In this document: positions 46,073-54,983 of the stretch, in pieces | Layout: the number at the start of each line of letters is the position of its first letter | How positions within the stretch are numbered: the stretch's first letter is position 1 | NCBI GenBank assembly: GCA_902802535.1 | Contig: CADCML010000001.1 | Location: 62,001 to 126,000 of the forward strand | Length of the DNA stretch: 64,000 nucleotides | DNA from: an uncultured Bacteroidia bacterium | GTDB taxonomy: Bacteria; Bacteroidota; Bacteroidia; Bacteroidales; F082 | Reading direction: 5' to 3' | Made by a program: the position numbers and the translations under genes | The notes under the pieces: generated by a model | The model's database searches: none | Told to the model about the DNA's origin: nothing | What the model saw: only the letters and a program-made list of their open reading frames with translations

Positions 46073-47122
46073 TCATTTTCCCTCTTTTTCACCCTTTAGT
46101 TCGGCCAATTCCTTTTCAAGTTTTTCGAGCTTTCGAGCCATCTCGTCGATGTGGCGAAAGCGCGCGTTGGAGACCAGATACTGGCGCAAAGGCTGTATGG
46201 GCGTGCCCATAAACTGTTGGTTTTCTTGCTTTATGCTGCCCATAATGCCACTTTGACCACCAAATTGTGAGCCGTCGGCGATAGTGATGTGACCCACGAA
46301 ACCCGACTGTCCGCCCACAACACAATTCTTTCCGAGATGCGTGGAGCCGCTGACGCCCACTTGGGCCGCCAAAGCCGAGTTCTCCCCCACTTCCACATTA
46401 TGAGCGAGATGCACCAAATTGTCAAGTTTCACGCCTTTATGCACCCTTGTCGAGCCCATTGTGGAACGGTCGATGGTGGTGTTAGCCCCGATTTCCACAT
46501 TGTCCTCGATGACCACGTTGCCCACCTGCGGAATCTTTTCGTAATGCCCATCAGGTTGCGGCGCAAAACCGAAACCGTCTGCACCAAGCACCACGCCCGC
46601 ATGAAGGATGCAGTTCTTCCCAACTACCGTATTGCGGTAGAGTTTCACGCCCGGATACAGCACCGTATTGTCGCCGACAACGCAATTATCACCCACATAC
46701 ACCTGTGGATAGAGTTTCACGTTGTTGCCGATTTTGGCGTTCTCGCCTACGAAGGCAAACTCACCAAGATACAGATTCTCACCACATTGCGCCGATTTTG
46801 AAACGAAAGCCAAAGACGAAACGCCCTGCTTGTTTTGACTCATCTGGTCGTAAAAGGCCAACAGTTTGGCAAACGAAGCGTAAGCATCCGGCACACGAAT
46901 CAAGGTGGCCTGGATGGGTGCCGTGGTCTCGAAATCGTCGTTCACGATGACCACGGACGACTGCGTTTCGTAAATGTAGTGCGTGTATTTCGGATTGGCC
47001 AGAAAACTCAGCATCCCGGGGGCGCCTTCCTCGATTTTGGCCACATTCCAGACCTCTGCATTAGGGTTGCCTTCCACCTTTCCGGAAAGCAACTCGGCAA
47101 TTTGGGTAGCGGTAAATTTCAT
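46073..47122 (-). CDS. lpxD: UDP-3-O-acyl-glucosamine N-acyltransferase LpxD
   Basis: 349 aa. The N-terminal uridine-binding domain ([16 protein letters not shown]) is followed by hexapeptide repeats: [20 protein letters not shown] through [19 protein letters not shown] with the catalytic histidine. Ends in a charged helix ([22 protein letters not shown]). Third step of lipid A assembly, upstream of lpxC in the same run. Confidence 0.96.
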   Translation of the reverse strand: MKFTATQIAELLSGKVEGNPNAEVWNVAKIEEGAPGMLSFLANPKYTHYIYETQSSVVIVNDDFETTAPIQATLIRVPDAYASFAKLLAFYDQMSQNKQGVSSLAFVSKSAQCGENLYLGEFAFVGENAKIGNNVKLYPQVYVGDNCVVGDNTVLYPGVKLYRNTVVGKNCILHAGVVLGADGFGFAPQPDGHYEKIPQVGNVVIEDNVEIGANTTIDRSTMGSTRVHKGVKLDNLVHLAHNVEVGENSALAAQVGVSGSTHLGKNCVVGGQSGFVGHITIADGSQFGGQSGIMGSIKQENQQFMGTPIQPLRQYLVSNARFRHIDEMARKLEKLEKELAELKGEKEGK

Positions 47123-47134
47123 CAGTCAATGGTA

Positions 47135-47653
47135 TTAAAGTAATCTTTCAAAATCGCGTTTCAGGACGGCCACGGCCTGCTCAACCATGGGGTTCGGCAA
47201 GGCCACAAGACTCTGCGCCAAAATGGACACATCCTCCTCATCCTTCAACTGCTCGAAAGTCGTATTGATTTGATTGACAAGTTCTTCCTTGGCGTTCACC
47301 ACGGCGTTCCAAGTGGAATTGGAGACATAGAGCTGTTGGGCAAGGTTGTGCTCAAACTCCTCCCTCACATTCTGCAAAAGCTGGAGATGGAATGCGCCCT
47401 TCTCCATGCCTGGCACATAGACGCGCTTCACCAACTGCGGCAGTTGCACCCTTTCGAGATAGAGCAGAAAACGCTCGTAGGCTTGCACCTTCAGCGGCAT
47501 GATGATTTTCAGGGCTTGCACCTTCAGTTCCATCTTGCTCCCATTGCGGAGTTCGGCGTCTTTCATTTTAATCAGCCGAGATAAAAGTATCATGGCGGCG
47601 ACCATCAGCAAGAGGCCTGCGCCCATCAGTGAATAGATTATCCAAGTGTTCAT
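47135..47653 (-). CDS. Membrane-anchored conserved protein (DUF7935-like)
   Basis: 172 aa from the ATG at 47653 (MNTWIIYSLMGAGLLLMVAAM), which is one N-terminal transmembrane helix. The rest is helical and charged (KVQALKIIMPLKVQAYERFLLYLERV, then EEFEHNLAQQLYVSNSTWNAV), likely cytosolic. The QAYERFLLYLERV and YVSNSTWNAVVNAKEE blocks are conserved in Bacteroidota proteins, which I associate with DUF7935. Function is unknown. A -7 box (TACCTTTG) at 47674-47681 supports this start. Confidence 0.62.
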   Translation of the reverse strand: MNTWIIYSLMGAGLLLMVAAMILLSRLIKMKDAELRNGSKMELKVQALKIIMPLKVQAYERFLLYLERVQLPQLVKRVYVPGMEKGAFHLQLLQNVREEFEHNLAQQLYVSNSTWNAVVNAKEELVNQINTTFEQLKDEEDVSILAQSLVALPNPMVEQAVAVLKRDFERLL

Positions 47654-47673
47654 GGTTCGTTTGAATTTGGCGG

Positions 47674-47681
47674 CAAAGGTA
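47674..47681 (-). promoter_or_regulatory. Probable promoter of the DUF7935-lpxDCA run (-7 box TACCTTTG)
   Basis: TACCTTTG on the minus strand lies 20 bases upstream of the ATG at 47653, matching TAnnTTTG. Genes lpxD, lpxC and lpxA follow with small gaps. Confidence 0.5.
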
Positions 47682-47726
47682 GGGATTATTTTGGAGTTGG
47701 GCAAATCATCTGTTCAACAAGCAGTT

Positions 47727-49655
47727 TTAGTCAATACCTCTCATCACTTCCAACAAACTTCCATACGAATCCACAACATCATATCTCACCTTACTTGTCG
47801 AAGCATTGTTGAAGAGTTTCTTCGCACATTCAATCTTGGCCAATTCCACGCCTTTCAACTGCATGGAATCCATGCTGCCTTTGGTTTCAGCGATGAAGAA
47901 CACATGCTTGATGCCCATGTTGTCGTTGAAGGCAATGGCCCAGTCGGGGGCGTAGTTGCCCACTGATGTTGGAATGTGGAACGATCTTGGCAACTTGGCA
48001 TAGACGCAAACCTCTACCAACCTCCTGACGTTTGGCCGTGCTGGAATTGGCATGACGCAAGGTGCAAATCTGGAACACATTCGGGTTGTCCCAGCCTTCG
48101 CGCAATGCAGAATGGGAGAAAATGAATCGTGTCGGCTCGTCGAAACTCAACAGACGTTCCTTGTTCTTCAGAATCAAGTCGTAGGCTGAAATATCATCCG
48201 AAGTGTCTTTTCCTCGTTTCACCTCGCTATCGACTGAATGGCCTTTCTTGTCGATGGAGAAATAGCCGTTGTGTACCTCTGCTGCCGAGAAACGACGCAG
48301 GTATTGCTGATAGTCGTCCTCAAACAGAGACAAGTTCTCATTCAGATAGCGGGTATATTCGTCCTCAAACATTTTCCACAGCGGACCTTGCACCTCGTTT
48401 CCGTCCGCATCATAGCTCTTGTAGTTGGCCACTTCGTCGATGAAAAACAGCGAAAGGGTCTTGATGCCCTGCTGGAACAAGGCTCTCTCCTTCTCGAAAT
48501 GCGATTTGATGGTTTCCCGTATTTGTATCAGTTGGATGGCTTTCTCGCTGACATCGCCCATCACCTCACCTTGACGCAACGATTGGCCGTTTTGGAAATG
48601 GATGGTATTAGTTTGAGGAATGATTTCCGTAATCACAAAATCCTTGTAGGCTGGAAGTTGCGAAACGGCAAACAGTGAATCGCCTTGCTCGAACTTGCAG
48701 AGTTGTCGGCGGGTGGCAGCGGCACCTTTCACCTCAATTTCCAACTTGACCACGGGCGCATGGTTCTTCGATAGGATTATGCTGTCGAAATAGATGTAAC
48801 TCTGCGTGCCCAACAGGTTCTGCACCGTGATGCCCTTCACTTGGATTTTCTTCACCAGGCGTTGTTTGTAGGCATCGTAGGCATCAAGCGCATAGATACA
48901 GTTGTGCGAGGTCTTGTGGGTGGCGGAATAGTTGAGCACAAACAGCGGCTTGAAGTTGCGCAAGGCCCTTTGCGTGGCTTCGCCCTCCATCTTCTGCGGC
49001 TCGTCCATAATGATGATAGGACGGTTGGCGGCAATCACGTCGATGGGGCGGCGGCTTTGGAAATCGTCGCGCTTGGAGTAAATGATACGCGCCTTCTTGT
49101 TCGTCGCACCTTCCTTGAACGAGGTGTTGAACGCCTGCACATTGATAATCATCACGTTGATGCTGGCGTCGCTGCTGAACGAGTCGATTTGGGTAAGGTT
49201 GGCGCTGTTGTAAATGAAATAGCGGGCTTTCTTGCCGTAGAGCTCCATGAAATGCTCCTCCAACATGGTGAAGCTTTTATAGACGCCTTCGCGAATGGCG
49301 ATGCTGGGTACCACCACGATGAACTTCGACCAGCCGAAGCGTTTGTTCATCTCGAACATGGTCTTGATATAGACGTAGGTCTTGCCCGTGCCCGTCTCCA
49401 TCTCCACATCCAACGGATGTCGTTCTGCACCTGCTGATGGTGGATGTTCTCCAACAGCTGGTTGGCGTTGAGTTCCACATCGGCATTGCGGTAGCCCACA
49501 TAGTCCTCCTCAAACTCGGCCTTCAGCTGCTGTTTCTGCTTGCCTAAGTCGCGGCGGTACTGCGCGTTGGTCTTCGAGGGTTGCCCCGCGAACACGCTCA
49601 CCGTGCTTTCCACCGCATCGGTCTGGTATTGCTGTATTTTGAATTTGAATTTCAT
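47727..49655 (-). pseudogene. Type III restriction enzyme Res subunit, broken
   Basis: Three reading frames in order. The first, from MKFKFKIQQYQTDAVES at 49655, is joined to the helicase frame by what looks like a one-base loss near 49415: restoring a base gives NDIPLDVEMETGTGKTY, the Walker A region. The second frame carries the helicase motifs (RPIIIMDEPQKM, SALREGWDNPNVFQI, RQEVGRGLRLC). At about 48005 it jumps directly to VYAKLPRSFHIPTSVGNYAPDW and AETKGSMDS in another frame, the start of the C-terminal nuclease region. Roughly a third of the normal length is missing. The protein cannot be functional. Confidence 0.88.
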
Positions 49656-49660
49656 AACAA

Positions 49661-50737
49661 CTACTTTATGACTGACGTGGCCAATACAAGCCACGATTTG
49701 TCTGTATCGCGACGTTGGATATAGCCTTTCTCCACCATGCCATCCATCAATTTCCGTATGGCCGACACATTGATACCAATTTTTTCAGCGATACTTGGGT
49801 AGGTGGCGTAGGGGTCGTTGTTTAGTATTCCAAGAATCTTTGCCGCATTGGGTGTCTTAAACGATAGCATCTCGCCATCGTACCACCACACAGTTTCGTC
49901 TTTGTTTTCAACAAATGCGATATTATATGCCAGTTCGTCCTCCACCAATTTTGTGAAATATTTTACGAAATGCTTTATCTTGGTAAGGCTTGCATGAGCT
50001 CCCTCGGAAGGCACCGACCCTACCACTATATCTGTCTTATGCAATGCCTCCAGATAGTCCTGTTTTTTTCTGCTCCTCACCACAATCATAGGCCATCCAT
50101 GACGCGCCAGAATGTAGTTAACCATCAGTCGGGCGATTCTTCCGTTGCCATCCTCAAACGGGTGAATACGGATATAGCGATAATGAAACAATGCGGCCAG
50201 CTCCACCACCGAATATTTCCTGGACTGCTCGGCATCGTTATACCAATTGACAAGGTCTGACATCAGTGCAGGAGTCTCTTCTGGCGAGGCATACTCGAAG
50301 CGGTCTCCATATCGGGTGATTACGCTATTGGGACGCGTCTTATACTGACCAGCATGTATCACATAACTGGTCTGCTGTCCGCCTGGCAGATTGCGATATA
50401 CGGTGTAGTCCTCGCGTAAAAGCGTCTTATGGAGCGTACGGATGAAATGCTGGGTCATTGGCATATTACCCTCCTTTACTGCTTGGCTCATCATTTCCAG
50501 CCCTACCTGACTGGCCTTCATCTCCGTGAAATCCTGAAGATGACCCTCACCGCTTACTGCGCCAAACATCAACAAAAGCTCCGTCTGTCCGTAGGTTAGC
50601 GTATTGCCTTCAATATGATTGCTGTTGTAGTTATACTCAACAGTAAAACGCCGACTCAAGCTACTTTGCTGTGTTTCGCTTAAAGGCTGAAGCGACTCCC
50701 AGCGTTCAAACAATTCGGTCAGTTTTTCTTTTGCCAT
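49661..50737 (-). CDS. Fic-domain protein
   Basis: 358 aa. The active-site motif is IHPFEDGNGRIARLMVN near residue 195, matching HPFxxGNGRxxR. The inhibitory helix motif (S/T)xxxE(G/N) occurs near residue 42 in NSNHIEGN, so it is a class II, self-inhibited Fic enzyme. A C-terminal winged-helix-like region (YPSIAEKIGINVSAIRKLM) may bind DNA. It should transfer AMP or another group to a protein. It ends just before the start of the broken Res gene and is a common passenger of Type III R-M operons. Confidence 0.92.
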   Translation of the reverse strand: MAKEKLTELFERWESLQPLSETQQSSLSRRFTVEYNYNSNHIEGNTLTYGQTELLLMFGAVSGEGHLQDFTEMKASQVGLEMMSQAVKEGNMPMTQHFIRTLHKTLLREDYTVYRNLPGGQQTSYVIHAGQYKTRPNSVITRYGDRFEYASPEETPALMSDLVNWYNDAEQSRKYSVVELAALFHYRYIRIHPFEDGNGRIARLMVNYILARHGWPMIVVRSRKKQDYLEALHKTDIVVGSVPSEGAHASLTKIKHFVKYFTKLVEDELAYNIAFVENKDETVWWYDGEMLSFKTPNAAKILGILNNDPYATYPSIAEKIGINVSAIRKLMDGMVEKGYIQRRDTDKSWLVLATSVIK

Positions 50738-50758
50738 ATTTCAAACTATCTAAAAAAT

Positions 50759-51010
50759 TCAAAAAACACCTTGCAAGGTGGCAGCCTGCCACCTTAAAGC
50801 GGCAAAATTAGAATTTTTTCCTTGAATTGAACGCATCTCTTTATTTTCTTTGTTGCTTTTCTTAAAATTACCATAGCGTGGATCCGCAAAGACCGAACCG
50901 TTTTTTGAAAGTATTGTGTCATAACCCAACGATTTCAACACGGCCTCAATCTGGTCTAATTGATCCTCGAAGTTGTACACTGTAGAACTAATCATTACTT
51001 TTATTGCCAT
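50759..51010 (-). pseudogene. Truncated DUF4062 protein
   Basis: 83 codons. MAIKVMISSTVYNFEDQLDQIEAVL matches the beginning of DUF4062 proteins, and YDTILSKNGSVFADPRYGN continues the domain. After residue 50 the sequence (KKSNKENKEMRSIQGK...) is unlike the family, so the gene seems to be cut and joined to unrelated sequence. DUF4062 genes are frequent in Type III R-M operons. Confidence 0.65.
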
Positions 51011-51362
51011 AACGCTCTCCTATAAGTTCTTAAGTTTCTGTATTTCTCCAAATAATTCCATCTTGCACTGAGTTTGCCGCTCATTGCGGCTTTCTTCTCA
51101 ATGGCTTCGATTTTGCTTGCCAATTTGGGAAGAGTACCCCTATGCACTTTATATTTTCGTCCACGATGTTGGTGGTTTGCATGTTCAACTTATCCGTATA
51201 ATTTTCAAACATTATTCGTTTTTAATATGATTCAACTCATCAATAACCTTATGACTCACCATCAGCACTAAACGCCTCCGCCCTATCACAAGCATCCTCC
51301 TGTCGGCCTTCATCCACCATTTTCGCTACCCATTTTTCCTGTTGCAAGAACTTTTCCCCCAT
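51001..51362 (-). pseudogene. Scraps of R-M genes, including a probable Mod N-terminus
   Basis: Three short frames. 51249-51362 is a 37-codon frame (MGEKFLQQEKWVAKMV...). 51081-51212 starts MFENYTDKLNMQTTNIVDENI and continues KCIGVLFPN, resembling the start of Type III Mod methyltransferases, then loses the family pattern. The last, ending at 51001, reads LPKLASKIEAIEKKAAMSG and finishes RRALWQ, which I do not recognise. The remainder of the 399-bp gap to the next gene holds nothing else that I can see. Confidence 0.5.
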
Positions 51363-51409
51363 GTTTTGAATTTGCAAAAATAACATTTTCTAATCATATA
51401 ATATCACTC

Positions 51410-52783
51410 TCACATTATAATCTCCGGAATCACCAACGTCCCCTCATCCCGCACAAAATCCCGCTGATAGAACATGCAATAATACACGGGTAGATAAGTA
51501 ATCCCGTTTTTCACCGAAATTTCCCGCTCATTGCTCAGCACCATGGCCTTTTGGATGTGGTAGTCGGGCGTGTTCAAGAAATTGTTGAGGGCACTGTGCA
51601 CAGTGTAGTCCTTGCCCGATTTCACCTCGATGGGCAGCACGGTCAAGTGCTCGTAGTCGTCAATCAGAAAATCCACCTCGCCTTTCTGCTTGTTGTCGTA
51701 ATAATGCAGCGCGAAGCCGTGAGCGTGAAGTTCTTGCGCCACCACCGTTTCATACACCGAGCCGAGGTTGATGCTGCGCTCGTCGCGCAACACAGCGTTG
51801 ATGTTGAGGCCATACAAGAGGTTGGTCAACAGACCCACATCGTTCATGTAAAGTTTGAGTAGATTCTTGTTCTCCGATTGCAGCAGCGGAAACCTTGGGT
51901 TGCTGATGGCTTGCACGGCAAGGGCGATGCCGGAATTGGTCAGGTACTCGAACTCGTCGGCGTAGTCGCTGAACTGCTTGTGGCTGCCGGTTTCTTCCAC
52001 GCGCTTCACCACAATCCGCTTTTTCTTGTTCTCCATGTTGGACGGAATCATGTCGTAAATCTTTCGGATGAGCAGTTTCTTCTCCGCATCGTATTGCGAG
52101 GCATCAATTCTGTATAGGTTATAGATTTCGCGCTGCACCTTCCTCACCTGCGCTATATTCCTGTTTTCCAAGAACTTGTTGATGGATTCAGGCAGTCCGC
52201 CGACCAACAAATAAAGTTTAAACTGCTGCAACATATAGTTGTGGAGGGATTCGTTCAACGCCTCTCCAACAAGGAATTTCTCCCTCATGCCATCGACAGC
52301 TTCCTGTCCGCTACCCGTGGCAAGCAAAAACTCCTCAAAATCAAGCGGATACATCTCCTCAATGGCAATGCTCCCTATGGGAACGGAAGCGGTTTGCATC
52401 AAGGCCACGCCCAACTGCGAGCCGCTGGCCACGTATGTGTATCGTCCTTCTTGGTTCAGGAACTTCAGCATCGTCATCAGATGGGGATAACTTTGGATTT
52501 CGTCCAAAAAGACCAACGTATTTTCTTTCGTGCCGAGGCGGTTGCCTGCAATGACACCCAACTGGATGTAAAAATCGTTTGTGCTTTTCACGGTGGCGAA
52601 GATTCCGCGGCTTTCCTTGTCCTCCTTGAGGTTGATTTCGATGTAGTTCTTGAACATTTTCTTGCCGACATATCGGATGAGATACGACTTGCCAATCTGT
52701 CGGGCACCGTTCACCAGAAGAATCTTGTTCGGCTCCTTACGAAAGAACTCTTCAATGCGCTTTTCAAACTTCCTATACAGCAT
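51410..52783 (-). CDS. AAA_14/DUF4143 ATPase
   Basis: 457 aa. Walker A LLVNGARQIGKSYLIR (about residue 28) and Walker B NTLVFLDEIQSYPHLM, then VASGSQLGVAL and the acidic EEMYPLDFEEFLLATG, typical of AAA_14. The C-terminal DUF4143 region contains DVGLLTNLLYG and the nuclease-like GEVDFLIDDYE...VLPIEVKSGKDY. These proteins are abundant in Bacteroidota and probably mobile; function is unclear. Its promoter is preceded by four 33-bp spaced repeats. Confidence 0.92.
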   Translation of the reverse strand: MLYRKFEKRIEEFFRKEPNKILLVNGARQIGKSYLIRYVGKKMFKNYIEINLKEDKESRGIFATVKSTNDFYIQLGVIAGNRLGTKENTLVFLDEIQSYPHLMTMLKFLNQEGRYTYVASGSQLGVALMQTASVPIGSIAIEEMYPLDFEEFLLATGSGQEAVDGMREKFLVGEALNESLHNYMLQQFKLYLLVGGLPESINKFLENRNIAQVRKVQREIYNLYRIDASQYDAEKKLLIRKIYDMIPSNMENKKKRIVVKRVEETGSHKQFSDYADEFEYLTNSGIALAVQAISNPRFPLLQSENKNLLKLYMNDVGLLTNLLYGLNINAVLRDERSINLGSVYETVVAQELHAHGFALHYYDNKQKGEVDFLIDDYEHLTVLPIEVKSGKDYTVHSALNNFLNTPDYHIQKAMVLSNEREISVKNGITYLPVYYCMFYQRDFVRDEGTLVIPEIIM

Positions 52784-52801
52784 GATTCATCAATTTTGCC
52801 G

Positions 52802-52809
52802 CAAAAATA
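52802..52809 (-). promoter_or_regulatory. Promoter of the AAA_14 ATPase (-7 TATTTTTG with -33 TTG)
   Basis: TATTTTTG on the minus strand sits 18 bases upstream of the ATG. A TTG (-33) at 52830-52832 is spaced 20 bases from it, the Bacteroidota arrangement. The first copy of the repeat array lies right behind the -33 element. Confidence 0.65.
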
Positions 52810-52833
52810 TATAAATCAATTCATTCCTGCAAG

Positions 52834-52950
52834 AAAAAGGGACTTTTTCTGAAAATTTCAGCCTAAAAAAGGGATTTTTTCCATCATTTTTACCCCTAAA
52901 AAAGGGACTTTTTCCATAAATTTAGAGGTCAAAAAAGGGACTTTTTCCGT
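52834..52950. repeat. Four-copy spaced repeat, core AAAAAGGGACTTTTTCC
   Basis: The GGGA cores begin at 52839, 52871, 52904 and 52937, spaced 32, 33 and 33 bp. Each core is flanked by A and T runs, giving a partial palindrome; the 14 or so bases between cores are not conserved. It lies between the divergent ATPase (52783) and aspartate aminotransferase (53073) genes. The 289-bp gap contains no open frame. Confidence 0.88.
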
Positions 52951-53012
52951 TTTTAGTTTTGGGTTTCGTGATGATTTTCGCGTTATTCTGCCGACCCTAT
53001 CAAAAAAAGGCC

Positions 53013-53020
53013 TAATTTTG
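53013..53020 (+). promoter_or_regulatory. Probable promoter of the aminotransferase gene (-7 box TAATTTTG)
   Basis: TAATTTTG lies 52 bases upstream of the ATG at 53073, downstream of the repeat array. Confidence 0.55.
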
Positions 53021-53072
53021 CGCGCAATTATTTAAAGGAAACAATCAAACAATCAACATTTAAACATAAATC

Positions 53073-54281
53073 ATGAGTGAAATCATCCTTTCCAACAGAG
53101 TTTTGAACATGGCTGAGTCGGCAACGCTGGCCATGACTAACAAGAGCCGTGAACTGAAGGCTCAAGGCATCGACGTCATCAGCCTGAGCATCGGCGAACC
53201 CGACTTCAACACGCCCGAATCGGCCAAGCAAGCCGGTATCGACGCCATCAACGGTAACGACACGCACTATCCACCCGTGCCCGGTACGCCCGCACTGCGC
53301 AAGGCCATCGCCAACAAGCTGAAACGCGACAACGGCCTCGACTACAAAGAAACTGACGTGCTGGTTTCCAACGGTGCCAAGCAGGCCATCAACAACGTGC
53401 TGCTGGCGGTCGTCAACGACGGCGACGAGGTCATCATCCCCGCCCCGTTCTGGGTATCGTACCCTGAAATGGTGAAACTGGCTGGCGGTGTGCCCGTCAT
53501 CATCAAGAGCGACATCGCCCACGACTTCAAGATTACGGCCGAACAACTCGAAAAAGCCATCACACCCAAGACCAAGGTCTTCATGCTCAACACGCCTTGC
53601 AACCCCAGCGGCAGCGTGTTCACCAAGGCCGAACTGACCGCCATCGCCGAGGTGCTGAAGAAATACCCGAACATCATCATCATCTCCGACGAGATTTATG
53701 AGTTCATCCAATACGAACAAAAGCACGAGAGCATGGGACAATTCGAGTTCCTGAAGGACCGTCTTGTCCTCGTCAACGGTGTGGCCAAGGGTTACGCCAT
53801 GACGGGCTGGCGTATCGGTTATATCGCCGCACCGCAAGCCATCGTGAAGGCCACCAACAAGATCCAAGGTCAAATCACCTCCGGTATTTGCACCATCGCA
53901 CAAGCCGCCGCTGCTAAGGCCATGGAACTCAGCCCCGAGAACTCCACCGAGATTCAAGAGATGCTGAAGGCCTTCCGTCACCGCCGCGACACCTTCGTGA
54001 AACTGCTGAACGAGATTCCTGGCGTGAAGTGCAACACTCCCGCCGGTGCTTTCTACGTGTTCCCCGAGATGAAGTCGTTCTACGGCAAGACCGACGGCGA
54101 GACTGTCATCAAGGGCAGCGACGACCTCTGCATGTGGCTGCTTTACAACGCCCATGTGGCCTGCGTGGCCGGCAACGCTTTCGGTAACGACGACTGCATC
54201 CGCCTGTCGTATGCCACGAGCGAGGACAAACTCATCGAGGCCGTGAAGCGCATCAAGGCTGCATTGGCCAAACTGCACTAA
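53073..54281 (+). CDS. aspC: Class I aminotransferase, aspartate aminotransferase type
   Basis: 402 aa. MSEIILSNRVLNMAESATLAM, SLSIGEPDFNTPE, the SNGAKQAINNVLLAV cofactor region, NTPCNPSG, SDEIYEFI and the PLP lysine in VNGVAKGYAMTGWRIGY (about residue 240), with the C-terminal RLSYATS arginine. Subgroup Ib aspartate/prephenate aminotransferases have this pattern. The codon use is strongly GC-ending, as for a highly expressed gene. Confidence 0.93.
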   Translation: MSEIILSNRVLNMAESATLAMTNKSRELKAQGIDVISLSIGEPDFNTPESAKQAGIDAINGNDTHYPPVPGTPALRKAIANKLKRDNGLDYKETDVLVSNGAKQAINNVLLAVVNDGDEVIIPAPFWVSYPEMVKLAGGVPVIIKSDIAHDFKITAEQLEKAITPKTKVFMLNTPCNPSGSVFTKAELTAIAEVLKKYPNIIIISDEIYEFIQYEQKHESMGQFEFLKDRLVLVNGVAKGYAMTGWRIGYIAAPQAIVKATNKIQGQITSGICTIAQAAAAKAMELSPENSTEIQEMLKAFRHRRDTFVKLLNEIPGVKCNTPAGAFYVFPEMKSFYGKTDGETVIKGSDDLCMWLLYNAHVACVAGNAFGNDDCIRLSYATSEDKLIEAVKRIKAALAKLH

Positions 54282-54284
54282 ATT

Positions 54285-54356
54285 AGACACGAGACTACGA
54301 GACGCGAGACTGCGAGACGGGGATGCCCCGTGTCCCGAAGTCCCGCGTCCCGTGTC
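54285..54356. repeat. 72-bp imperfect inverted repeat behind the aminotransferase gene
   Basis: A left arm rich in GAGAC (GACACGAGAC...) pairs with a right arm rich in GTCCC (...GTCCCGTGTC); outermost 10 bases match at 9 positions. The centre is GACGGGGATGCCCCGTG. It fills the whole gap to the DUF4254 gene. No run of T follows, so it is not a clear terminator; it resembles an intergenic palindromic repeat. Confidence 0.7.
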
Positions 54357-54371
54357 AAAAATTCATCTGCC

Positions 54372-54983
54372 ATGATCATCCTTTCCATCGAACCTATCCT
54401 CCCGATTTTCAACCAAGCCATCGCAGACTACCACAAGTTTGACGATGTGGACCATCCTTGCGAGAACCCTTATGAGAAACTGACCATCGAATGGTACCTT
54501 TATAATAAGGTCTGGATTGACACGGTGCAATGGCATTTGGAAGACCTCATCCGCGACCCGAACATCGACCCAGTGGAAGCCTTGGCACTGAAACGCCGCA
54601 TCGACAAGTCGAACCAAGACAGGACTGACATTGTGGAGATGATTGACGGATATTATCTTCTTCTTTTCCAACGTGTTGAACCGCAACCTAACGCCACCCT
54701 CAACACGGAAAGTCCCGCTTGGGCCATCGACCGGCTTTCGATCCTGCAACTGAAGATTTACCACATGAAGGCCGAGGTGGAACGCACTGATGTCAGCGAG
54801 GAACACAAGGCGAAATGCGAGGAAAAACTGCGCGTTTTGCAGGAACAAAACACTGACCTTTGCACCGCCATCGACCAATTGATGGAATGTTACAAAACAG
54901 GCGAAAAGGTGATGAAGGTCTACAAGCAGATGAAAATGTATAACGACCCCGCATTGAACCCAGTGCTCTACGGGCAAAAATGA
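54372..54983 (+). CDS. DUF4254 family protein
   Basis: 203 aa from MIILSIEPILPIFNQAI. It is all-helical: ADYHKFDDVDHPCENPYEKLTIE, WIDTVQWHLEDLIRDP, DKSNQDRTDIVEMID, then SPAWAIDRLSILQLKIYHM. The acidic DRTDIVEMID and RLSIL blocks are characteristic of DUF4254, which is found next to heptosyltransferase-like genes in Bacteroidota. No function is established. Its stop overlaps the start of the next gene (AATGA). Confidence 0.82.
   Translation: MIILSIEPILPIFNQAIADYHKFDDVDHPCENPYEKLTIEWYLYNKVWIDTVQWHLEDLIRDPNIDPVEALALKRRIDKSNQDRTDIVEMIDGYYLLLFQRVEPQPNATLNTESPAWAIDRLSILQLKIYHMKAEVERTDVSEEHKAKCEEKLRVLQEQNTDLCTAIDQLMECYKTGEKVMKVYKQMKMYNDPALNPVLYGQK

Noticed and set aside
47727..49655. Functional Type III restriction subunit
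   Set aside because: Two frame breaks and a missing third of the protein rule this out unless there are sequencing errors; the large internal deletion cannot be one.
52834..52950. Possible CRISPR array
   Set aside because: Repeat cores are only about 17 bp and AT-rich, spacers are about 15 bp, there are just four copies and no cas genes. The position next to a promoter fits operator sites better.
53028..54290. Long minus-strand frame opposite the aminotransferase gene
   Set aside because: It mirrors a highly expressed, GC-ending gene; its composition is typical of an antisense shadow and it has no domain.
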